Shown: piece after piece, positions 1-5,927 of the stretch
Numbering within the stretch: the stretch's first letter is position 1
Layout of the letters: every line of letters begins with the position of its first letter
Assembly (NCBI GenBank): GCA_964597495.1
Contig: CAZQYC010000073.1
Span: 1-19,796, forward strand
DNA length: 19,796 nt
DNA from: CAZQYC01 sp964597495
Lineage (GTDB): Bacteria > Pseudomonadota > Gammaproteobacteria > Steroidobacterales > Steroidobacteraceae
Direction: 5' to 3'
Notes under the pieces: generated by a model
Databases searched by the model: none
Told to the model about the DNA's origin: nothing
Seen by the model: only the letters and a program-made list of their open reading frames with translations
Position numbers and translations under genes: made by a program

Positions 1-68
1 AGAAGGATATGCAGAAAACGATAGGGATGGGTCGAGGTGCTCGAGGGCTTTAAATAAGTTCCGATTGC

Positions 69-272
69 TTATCTACGTGCGCCCAGTCTCGCCAGCATCT
101 CGGAGAGCTCCTCCGGAGAGATATAAAAATGTTCGCACACGCGTCCCCATAGCATCACGGTAGGGACGTTCCTGTCGCCTCTTTCTTTCTGTGTCTCGTG
201 CAGCACCCACAACACGACTCGTTCCTTATGAGTCAGCCCATCGCGAACGTCGGGTAGTTGATAGTCCATCAT
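69..272 (-). CDS. Small hypothetical protein (67 aa)
   Basis: This encodes a short, charged, soluble protein that I do not recognise. It starts with two consecutive ATG codons (270-272 and 267-269) and has no signal peptide or membrane segment. The middle (roughly residues 13-45) mixes basic and hydrophobic residues (HKERVVLWVLHETQKERGD) and the C-terminus reads as a helix (SPEELSEMLARLGARR), so a small helical, possibly DNA-binding or adaptor-like fold is conceivable. That is only an impression from composition. No clear Shine-Dalgarno sequence precedes the start. It lies downstream of, and on the same strand as, the MFS gene, with 79 bp and a 10-bp inverted repeat between them. The amino-acid composition looks like real protein, not an antisense shadow, and nothing competes on the other strand. 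Confidence 0.55.
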   Translation of the reverse strand: MMDYQLPDVRDGLTHKERVVLWVLHETQKERGDRNVPTVMLWGRVCEHFYISPEELSEMLARLGARR

Positions 273-290
273 CGGTTTCTGGAGTGGCGA

Positions 291-331
291 ATACCGGCAA
301 GGAATTTTTCCATCGGTTCCATTGCCGGTAT
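291..331. repeat. 10-bp perfect inverted repeat between MFS gene and small ORF
   Basis: The arms ATACCGGCAA (291-300) and TTGCCGGTAT (322-331) are perfect reverse complements separated by 21 nt. The element sits immediately 3' of the MFS stop codon and 5' of the small minus-strand gene. It could be a transcription-attenuating stem or an operator for the small gene. No T-tract follows in either direction, so a classical intrinsic terminator is not supported. Confidence 0.5.
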
Positions 332-351
332 CCGTAGCGCTTGGAGCGGGG

Positions 352-1653
352 TTATTTGCCGCTTTCGTTGGCCGCGAGATCCGCTTTGTAGTGGCGCGCG
401 CCTAAGAGGTATTGCCAAGCGGCCAGCAGCGCGACGAAAGAGACGCTGATCATGGCGACGCGCAATCCTTCGGCTTCGCCCATCTCGTAGTTCTTGGAGA
501 AGATGTCCGCGAGCGCTCCCGTTATCGTGGGGCCAAGGCCAAGTCCGAGGATGTTGAGGACAAAGAACAGGACACTGGAAGACAATGCCCGCATACGCAT
601 GGAAACCACGCTTTGCACCATCGCCAAGGTGGGGCCCAAGTAGGTGATCGAGAAGAACAGGGCAATGTTCGCCAAGACAATCGCCGCCAATGAATTCGGC
701 ACCAGAAAAGCGGCAACGTTGAAGGGTAGGGCGATCGAAACACATATCGCCGGGAACCAGGCATACCAGCGCACGTCGCGTCGCGCCAACCGGTCGGTGA
801 GGAAGCCGCCCAGCAAAGCACCGCCCGCGCCGCCGATGGCTTGAGCGATTCCCAGTTGCACGCCGATCGCCGCCGTGTTCATTCCATGCACGCGGGAAAG
901 AAAGGGGGCTAAGAAATTGGCTGCGTAGAGAACGAAGGCAGTGAAGCCGGATGCCAGTGCGAGATGACGGAAAGAACGTCGGCTCCACATGACTCGGAGA
1001 ACTTCTCCCAACGGTACGGTCGGCGATGTCTCAACAACGCCGTCGGCCAGCCCTCGAGGCGGTTCTTTCAATTGATGCAATAGAATTGCGGCAAATAAAA
1101 TTCCCGGCAAACCGATGACCATGAACGTCATCCGCCAGCCGATGTGAGGCTCCAAGAGACCGCCGATCATGAAGCCGGTCATGATGCCGATGTAGATCCC
1201 GGTGTTATAGACCGAGAAGGCGCTGGCTCGTGATTTTTTGGGATAGAGGTCGGCAATGATGGAATGGGCCGGAGGGCTGCAGCCGGCTTCGCCGACGCCA
1301 ACGCCCACTCGCGCGAAGAACAATTGGACGAAATTCTGCGCCATGCCGCAAAGCGCGGTCATGCCGCTCCAAATCGCCAAACCGCCGGCAATGATGCGGC
1401 TTCTGTTGCTATGGTCCGCCCAGCGGGCTATCGGGATGCCGAGCACGCAATAGAACAACGCAAAGGAAAGCCCGCTCAACAAACCCAGTTGAAAGTTGGA
1501 AAGATGAAGATCGGCCTTTATCGATTCCTGCAAAATAACGACGATCTGGCGGTCGATGAAATTAAAGGTATAAACGAGGGTCAGCAGCGCCAACATGTAG
1601 TTGCGGCGCGCTTGGGTAAAGGCGGCGGCCGGGTCCGACGGTGGGGTGGTCAT
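352..1653 (-). CDS. MFS transporter, spinster-like family
   Basis: This is a 433-residue inner-membrane secondary transporter of the major facilitator superfamily, with the usual length and about 12 predicted membrane segments. TM1 (about residues 20-40) contains the FNFIDRQI signature typical of spinster-like MFS members. The loop between TM2 and TM3 has a motif-A-like stretch (GIPIARWADHSNRSR, about 72-86), and TM4 carries the glycine-rich ARVGVGVGEAG run (about 114-124). Family members export or import organic anions, hexuronates, sphingolipids or small aromatics; the substrate here cannot be read from sequence. The ATG at 1653 is preceded by a good AGGAG ribosome-binding site about 6 nt away, which fixes the start. 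It diverges from the membrane-protein gene at 1899, and a candidate promoter with a direct repeat lies in the shared 245-bp spacer. Confidence 0.9.
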   Translation of the reverse strand: MTTPPSDPAAAFTQARRNYMLALLTLVYTFNFIDRQIVVILQESIKADLHLSNFQLGLLSGLSFALFYCVLGIPIARWADHSNRSRIIAGGLAIWSGMTALCGMAQNFVQLFFARVGVGVGEAGCSPPAHSIIADLYPKKSRASAFSVYNTGIYIGIMTGFMIGGLLEPHIGWRMTFMVIGLPGILFAAILLHQLKEPPRGLADGVVETSPTVPLGEVLRVMWSRRSFRHLALASGFTAFVLYAANFLAPFLSRVHGMNTAAIGVQLGIAQAIGGAGGALLGGFLTDRLARRDVRWYAWFPAICVSIALPFNVAAFLVPNSLAAIVLANIALFFSITYLGPTLAMVQSVVSMRMRALSSSVLFFVLNILGLGLGPTITGALADIFSKNYEMGEAEGLRVAMISVSFVALLAAWQYLLGARHYKADLAANESGK

Positions 1654-1688
1654 TCTTACTCCTGCTTCGCGCTCGGTTAAAAGCGCCC

Positions 1689-1716
1689 ATTATATTTGGA
1701 TAAGTAGATTTGGATA
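1689..1716 (-). promoter_or_regulatory. Candidate MFS promoter with 9-bp direct repeat
   Basis: On the minus strand a perfect TATAAT -10 hexamer (complement of 1689-1694) lies about 36 nt upstream of the MFS start codon; no good -35 hexamer is visible 17 nt further up. On the plus strand ATTTGGATA occurs twice (1694-1702 and 1708-1716), exactly 14 bp apart and directly abutting the -10. Such an arrangement could be an operator or an activator site compensating for the missing -35. The regulator is unknown. Confidence 0.4.
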
Positions 1717-1898
1717 GGATTTGCCGGGTGCAAGTTTCTCGATTGTATATCGTTGGACCGCGGACCTGCCTGCAAATCGGTGTCTTTGCCGACCGCATCC
1801 TTTACTATGCGACGCCAACGGGAGATTAAAAGCAGAACGAGATGACCCGCGAGCGCATTCCGCTGGCGAGTGTCTTCTCCGCGTCTTAGGGGGTATCC

Positions 1899-2741
1899 AT
1901 GGCTGACACGCAAACTTCATCGGCGTCGAATCCGCAAGTAGTGGTGGATAGGTTGCTTCAAGCGAAAAAGCGCTTCGAAAACATGCGGACGGCGTTTTCG
2001 TTTCGTTGGTATTGGTTGGTGCTTTGCGCCCTCATCTGGGGTGGGTTTGGCGTTGCAGCGGCGTATTCGGAGAACGAGAATTTACTTTCGATCAATGGAT
2101 TGAGTTATCTCGGCGGCGGCCTTGTGTTCGGCGGCTTCGCGTACTGGGTAGTGATCGCCTACTGCAAGATGCTCTCCGGCGCCATGATCCGGATTCAAGA
2201 CTCTCTCTTGACCGGTGCCGGCATCGAGAAACTGCAAGAAACGTTGGAAGAAGATTTTTTCACCAAGCTGGTGAAGATCAATTTCAAGTATATCGACCAA
2301 TACTATCTTCAAACTCAGTCGCAAGCGGATAAAGCTTTTCTACTCACTTGCTTTGTGGCAACGATCGGCCTGCTCACGGTCATCGCCGGAATCGTTCTGA
2401 TGTTCATGGGCAAGACTACGCCTGCCTATCTTTCCGCGGGGTCGGGCGTTATCGCGCAATTCATCTCTGCGGTGTTCTTTTATCTCTATAACCGCACAGT
2501 CACGAAGATGGCGCAGTACCATCAGAAACTTGTGATCACGCAGAACATCGGGTTGGCGATGAAGATTGCCGAAGGATTGCCGGAGCCGGCGAGGGTCGAG
2601 GCTCAGAAAGAGCTCGTTATGAGGCTAACGGACGATGTAAACAGGCACCTAACCGAACTGCCGGGAAACGAAGGTCGGTTCGCGAAGTTACCGAAGCCGG
2701 CCGCTGCTGAGCGAAGCCCCACGGCACAAGCGGCGCAATAG
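1899..2741 (+). CDS. Four-TM protein with TRADD-N-associated-type membrane domain
   Basis: This is a 280-residue inner-membrane protein with four predicted helices: TM1 about 36-57, TM2 about 67-89, TM3 about 146-170 and TM4 about 175-198. A cytosolic linker of about 55 residues lies between TM2 and TM3, and a charged tail ends in a Pro/Ala-rich stretch. The second half (about 125-228) resembles the two-transmembrane domain associated with TRADD-N (CyanoTRADDas_TM-like): an aromatic KYIDQYY run before TM3, a glycine/valine TM3, TM4 ending FFYLYNRT, then a helix with YHQKLVITQNI. In other bacteria that domain anchors predicted conflict or death-domain-like signalling proteins at the membrane. 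No effector domain is seen here, so only a membrane-anchor or signalling role can be inferred. The ATG at 1899 follows an AGGGGG ribosome-binding site. The family call is from memory of the pattern and would need a profile search. Confidence 0.7.
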   Translation: MADTQTSSASNPQVVVDRLLQAKKRFENMRTAFSFRWYWLVLCALIWGGFGVAAAYSENENLLSINGLSYLGGGLVFGGFAYWVVIAYCKMLSGAMIRIQDSLLTGAGIEKLQETLEEDFFTKLVKINFKYIDQYYLQTQSQADKAFLLTCFVATIGLLTVIAGIVLMFMGKTTPAYLSAGSGVIAQFISAVFFYLYNRTVTKMAQYHQKLVITQNIGLAMKIAEGLPEPARVEAQKELVMRLTDDVNRHLTELPGNEGRFAKLPKPAAAERSPTAQAAQ

Positions 2742-3064
2742 GAGGCTCGTTGAGCCACCGCTTTCGAGAATTTGTAACTATAGATGTTGCGTTGGAGTCG
2801 GCGACTGTGAAGTCTCTCACATAGATTCCACTGGACCGCCGCTACCTTTGGCGGGAGGTTTGATGCTAGTTGTGCCAATTCTTAGGGAAGGTCTGATTTA
2901 TTACGTTTCGTCATTCCGGCGTACTGGAAATTGCTCCTGCATTTCCAGCATGACCTTCGTCCCTGAAGGCCCAAGGTCGGAATCCATCTGAATCCATAAG
3001 ATGGACACCGGCCTGCGCGGGTGTGACGAAATCAGAGTTTCCTTAGACGTAGCAGCGGGGGCTT
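2742..3064. other. Intergenic region with no credible gene
   Basis: These 323 bases separate the four-TM gene from the lipoprotein gene. Just after the upstream stop is a short stem, GGCTC (2744-2748) and GAGCC (2752-2756), too weak to call a terminator. The main content is the hairpin-rich repeat element at about 2891-3036, described separately. The antisense ORFs across this stretch have low-complexity composition and no ribosome-binding sites, so I do not call them. Confidence 0.6.
2891..3036. repeat. Hairpin-rich intergenic repeat element (MITE-like)
   Basis: The outer ends are imperfect inverted repeats. The left end contains TCTGATTT then CGTCATTCCGGCG; the right end read on the other strand gives CTCTGATTTCGTCACACCCGCG. 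Inside are several stems: CTGGAAAT (2924-2931) with ATTTCCAG (2941-2948), GACCTT (2952-2957) with AAGGTC (2973-2978), and TCCATCT (2983-2989) with AGATGGA (2999-3005). The TCATTCCGGC...GTGTGACG style matches the small, non-coding, dispersed repeats common in gammaproteobacterial intergenic regions. Only one copy is present in this window, so repetition in the genome is inferred. Confidence 0.55.
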
Positions 3065-3706
3065 ATGCGAATTCCTGATAGGCGTTTCCTAACGGTTGCG
3101 ATCGCGTTTGCGGGTTATTTTGTCCTCGGCGGTTGTGCATCGATGAGCAAGGACGAATGCATGACGGTCGACTGGAGAACCGTGGGGTACGAAGACGGCG
3201 TGGCTGGTTACTCCGGAAATCGCATCGCCCAGCATCGCAAGGCATGTGCGAAGCATGGCGTTACGCCGGACCTTCCTGACTATCAGGCAGGCAGAGAAGC
3301 GGGGCTGCATGAGTTCTGCAAGCCGTCGAACGGCTTTCGCATCGGCGCGCGCGGCAACGGCTACGACGGAGTTTGTCCGGCCGAGGTCGAGCGGGAATTT
3401 GTTGCAGCTTACGAAACAGGGCGGCAGCTCTACACGCTCCGAACTCGCGTATCGACCACTGCCAAGCGAATCGAATCGCTGCATGCGGAGATCGACGACA
3501 TCGATGACCATTTGCTGGCGGCAGCGGCCGAAATCATGAAGTCCGACACGAGCGTCGAGCGTCGTGCGCAGTTGGTGCTCGACACTAAGCGCATGGCCGA
3601 ACGGCGTGGCGTGGCCAAGTCGGAAATTCCCGAGATCGAAGCAGACCTCGCTCACTATCAGCGCGACCTTGCGGACTATCGCGCGCACCTCAACTACGTG
3701 GAATAG
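3065..3706 (+). CDS. DUF2799-type lipoprotein
   Basis: This 213-residue protein has an N-terminal lipoprotein signal: basic start, hydrophobic stretch (about 9-21), then a lipobox LGGC with lipidated Cys24. It should therefore be anchored in the periplasmic face of the inner or outer membrane. Residues about 32-130 match the DUF2799 pattern, with WRTVGYEDG, a RKACAKHG block, YQAGREAGL and the late YETGRQL. Residues about 140-213 are rich in charged heptads and probably form a coiled coil. The molecular role of the family is unknown. Start ATG 3065 follows a purine-rich GCGGGGG stretch. The deacetylase gene begins about 40-70 bp downstream on the same strand, so the two may be co-transcribed. 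Confidence 0.85.
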   Translation: MRIPDRRFLTVAIAFAGYFVLGGCASMSKDECMTVDWRTVGYEDGVAGYSGNRIAQHRKACAKHGVTPDLPDYQAGREAGLHEFCKPSNGFRIGARGNGYDGVCPAEVEREFVAAYETGRQLYTLRTRVSTTAKRIESLHAEIDDIDDHLLAAAAEIMKSDTSVERRAQLVLDTKRMAERRGVAKSEIPEIEADLAHYQRDLADYRAHLNYVE

Positions 3707-3746
3707 CCGAGTAACCAACGGCGTCGGAATCTGGCACCATGGCGCG

Positions 3747-4559
3747 GTGAAACTGTGCAGAGCCGACAAAGTAATGCTGACCGGAATATTGACCACGGTA
3801 GCTGCGGTCATGCTTTGGGGTCCTTCGCTGCTCTCGATCGGGCTGCCGGTCGGGATTCTGCTGGCATTGATGATCGACGGTATCGGCAGGCCTTCATCGA
3901 GCGTCCTCTGTCCGACCGTTTCCCGCATCGAGGATAGCGGCGATTGCGTCGCCATTACCTTCGATGACGGGCCGGATCCCGAGGTCACACTGCAAATTCT
4001 CGATATCTTAAATGCGCATCAAGCGCATGCCACGTTCTTCGTAATAGGAAGGCTGCTTGAGCAGCATCTCGACGTGGCGCGCCGTGCGCTCGCGGACGGT
4101 CATGAGTTGGGCAATCACTCATGGCGCCATGCTTACTTTCAAAGCATGTATTCGACCCGTACGCTGACGCTCGACATCGATCGTGCGGCTAGCATGCTCG
4201 CGTCGTTGGGGTTGCAGTCGACGCCGCTATATCGCGCTCCGATAGGTATCAAAAGTCCTCCGCTGGCAAGAGTTGCGCTTGCTCGTGCGCTCACCGTCGT
4301 GGCTTGGTCCATACACAGCCGTGATACCATCGACATGAATCCGGAGCGCGTCGCTGCTCGGGTGTTACGCCGCATTAAGCCGGGTGATATCGTGCTGCTG
4401 CATGACGGACATGAGCGAGCCGGCCGTCACCGCACCTGTTCGATGAAGGCGTTGCCGATTATCTTGGCCGGACTCAACGAAAGAAAATTGCGAGCCGTGA
4501 CGGTATCGCAGTTGCTTGGCAACTCCCGTTTGCGAAAGACGACTGCCTTGGCTCCCTGA
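3747..4559 (+). CDS. Membrane-anchored polysaccharide deacetylase (NodB / CE4)
   Basis: From the GTG at 3747 this gives 270 residues; an ATG at 3774 is an equally reasonable start. The open frame extends upstream to 3564, but that part lies inside the lipoprotein gene and reads as non-protein. A hydrophobic N-terminal region (about 10-45) should anchor it in the inner membrane. The CE4 domain follows with all five NodB motifs: TFDDGP (71-76, catalytic base D73 and metal ligand D74), HSWRH (metal ligands H124 and H128), RAP (163-165), a Trp motif at W187 and IVLLHDGH (215-222). The enzyme should remove N- or O-acetyl groups from a polysaccharide or peptidoglycan-type substrate outside the cytoplasm. 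Which polymer it acts on is not evident, because no polysaccharide synthesis genes are adjacent. It probably shares a transcript with the preceding lipoprotein. Confidence 0.88.
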   Translation: MKLCRADKVMLTGILTTVAAVMLWGPSLLSIGLPVGILLALMIDGIGRPSSSVLCPTVSRIEDSGDCVAITFDDGPDPEVTLQILDILNAHQAHATFFVIGRLLEQHLDVARRALADGHELGNHSWRHAYFQSMYSTRTLTLDIDRAASMLASLGLQSTPLYRAPIGIKSPPLARVALARALTVVAWSIHSRDTIDMNPERVAARVLRRIKPGDIVLLHDGHERAGRHRTCSMKALPIILAGLNERKLRAVTVSQLLGNSRLRKTTALAP

Positions 4560-4597
4560 GTAGTGGTGAATGTGAGTGGCGGTGAATGCTCGGGGCA

Positions 4598-4624
4598 ATC
4601 ATCCGAACGGCGATGTCGGATGAT
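4598..4624. repeat. 9-bp perfect hairpin downstream of deacetylase
   Basis: ATCATCCGA (4598-4606) and TCGGATGAT (4616-4624) form a perfect stem with a 9-nt loop, about 40 nt after the deacetylase stop codon. It may end or stabilise that transcript, but no T-run follows, so rho-independent termination is uncertain. Confidence 0.45.
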
Positions 4625-4710
4625 GAGATTACCGATCGAACACCGTCCGTCGGCGAATAGTGGAGAGCAAACGACTACGTTATCATTCAGGTAACGGAGT
4701 AGCTTCTCTC

Positions 4711-4740
4711 TTGGTTCTTTGTTCGAATTGGCACTATAAA
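4711..4740 (+). promoter_or_regulatory. Candidate sigma-70 promoter for the cyclase gene
   Basis: TTGGTT (4711-4716) and TATAAA (4735-4740) are separated by 18 bp and lie just upstream of the cyclase ribosome-binding site. A start of transcription near 4747 would leave a 5' leader of a little over 20 nt. The -35 hexamer is weak. Confidence 0.4.
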
Positions 4741-4769
4741 ATATCGACACCTCTCAAGGAGTGTCATCC

Positions 4770-5846
4770 ATGCGTCACGAAGTGGACACCCAAGTCGTCA
4801 GCGATGTCATCAAAGAGATCGAATCCGCCTGTGGAGCGGCGCTGCCCGACGTAAAACGGCGAGAGATCACGCAGCGGGTGAATCAGCTGCTGGCGGACGC
4901 CACCGATTGGCGCCGCCCCATCGAACACAAGCAAGTATCGATTTTGCTGTCGGATCTGCGTGGGTTCACGGCATTGGCCGAACGCTATAACGCGAGCGAC
5001 GTCATCGGGCTCTTGAACAGATACTTCTCGCGGATGTGCGAGGTCATTTTCCGTTACCAGGGGACGATCGACAAGTTCATGGGTGACGGCATCATGGTGC
5101 TATTCGGCGCGCCCGAAACAGGGAGAGACGACTTGGTGCGGGCCATCGCGTGCGCTACCGAAATGCAGCGCGTGATGAATGAAGTGAACGACGTCAATCG
5201 CCGGCTCGGCATGCCTCAGCTTTTCATGGGAATCGGCATCAACACCGGCGAAGTGGTGGCGGCCAGCGTCGGTTCGGAATTGCATCGAGAATATACTGTC
5301 ATCGGCGATCACGTTAACTTGGCATCGCGCATCGAGGCGCATAGTTTGCGAGGCCAGGTTCTGCTCAGCGAGCATAGTTTTCAACTGGCGAAGGAGTACA
5401 TCGAGATCGGCGAGCAGAAGGAAGTGATGGTCAAGGGCAAACGCGAGCCGGTCAAGCTCTACGAACTCAAGTCGACGCGCCTGCCGCAGTACATGGAAGT
5501 GCCGGTCAGGGAAGTGCGCCGGAGTCCGCGAGTGCCGACCAACATGCCGCTCGTGTTTCAAGTCGTGGACGGAAAAAGTGTGCTGCCCGAATTTCATCGC
5601 GGTCAGCTCACCGACATTTCCTACTCGGGTATGCGCGTGGTGCTCAAGAATCGGGTGCCGGCCAATACCGAAATCAAATGTTCCGTCGCCTTGTCGCTCT
5701 TAAGCCCGGAAGTGACCGATATCTATGCGCGTATCCTTCGCGTCACCGAGTCGTCGGAAGATTACGAATGCAGCCTCGAGTTCACGTCGATCGATCCGTA
5801 CGGGCAAAAGGCGGTGCAGCAGTTCGTGGATCAATGCGTGAGTTGA
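4770..5846 (+). CDS. Class III adenylate/guanylate cyclase fused to PilZ domain
   Basis: The ATG at 4770 gives 358 residues. AAGGAG at 4756-4761 is spaced 8 nt from it and overlaps the upstream in-frame GTG at 4761, so the ATG is preferred. The protein is soluble with no membrane segment. After a short helical N-terminus, residues about 54-235 form a class III cyclase domain. Both metal aspartates are present (D62 in LLSDLRGFT, D106 in FMGDG), as are the purine-selecting pair K102 and T176 and the transition-state residues N183 and R187. The Lys/Thr pair fits class IIIb adenylate cyclases. Residues about 247-355 form a PilZ domain with the c-di-GMP-binding RxxxR (R250, R254) and DxSxxG (D282, S284, G287) motifs intact. 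The fusion suggests c-di-GMP-controlled cAMP production. It faces the hybrid kinase gene, 81 bp away. Confidence 0.92.
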   Translation: MRHEVDTQVVSDVIKEIESACGAALPDVKRREITQRVNQLLADATDWRRPIEHKQVSILLSDLRGFTALAERYNASDVIGLLNRYFSRMCEVIFRYQGTIDKFMGDGIMVLFGAPETGRDDLVRAIACATEMQRVMNEVNDVNRRLGMPQLFMGIGINTGEVVAASVGSELHREYTVIGDHVNLASRIEAHSLRGQVLLSEHSFQLAKEYIEIGEQKEVMVKGKREPVKLYELKSTRLPQYMEVPVREVRRSPRVPTNMPLVFQVVDGKSVLPEFHRGQLTDISYSGMRVVLKNRVPANTEIKCSVALSLLSPEVTDIYARILRVTESSEDYECSLEFTSIDPYGQKAVQQFVDQCVS

Positions 5847-5886
5847 TGCGCGGACGGCGGTTGAGACGGTTCTCCGACTTTCTTGA

Positions 5887-5916
5887 TTCCCTCGCGGGAG
5901 GGTTAGGGAGAGGGAA
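5887..5916. repeat. CCCTC-type intergenic repeat / bidirectional stem
   Basis: TTCCCTC (5887-5893) and GAGGGAA (5910-5916) form an inverted repeat between the convergent 3' ends of the cyclase and kinase genes. Read on the minus strand it has the same CCCTC-n-CCC-n-A-n-CCCTC-CCCGC plan as the element at 16418-16453, so the two are copies of one repeat family. Its position suggests it serves as a shared terminator or transcript end. Confidence 0.6.
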
Positions 5917-5927
5917 CCAAGGCATCT

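Noticed and set aside
269..988. 239-aa minus-strand ORF overlapping the MFS gene
   Set aside because: Arg/His-rich shadow frame of the transporter, with no domain; the MFS frame has a clear family match.
2743..2756. Short stem after the four-TM gene as an intrinsic terminator
   Set aside because: Only 5 bp with a 3-nt loop and no T-run.
3564..3746. Upstream extension of the deacetylase frame inside the lipoprotein gene
   Set aside because: The extra residues are Ser/Thr/Arg-rich out-of-frame translation of the DUF2799 coil and would precede the membrane anchor; starts at 3747 or 3774 are sensible.
4725..4745. TTGGCAC as the -24 element of a sigma-54 promoter
   Set aside because: There is no matching TTGC -12 element at the required spacing; a sigma-70 reading is preferable.
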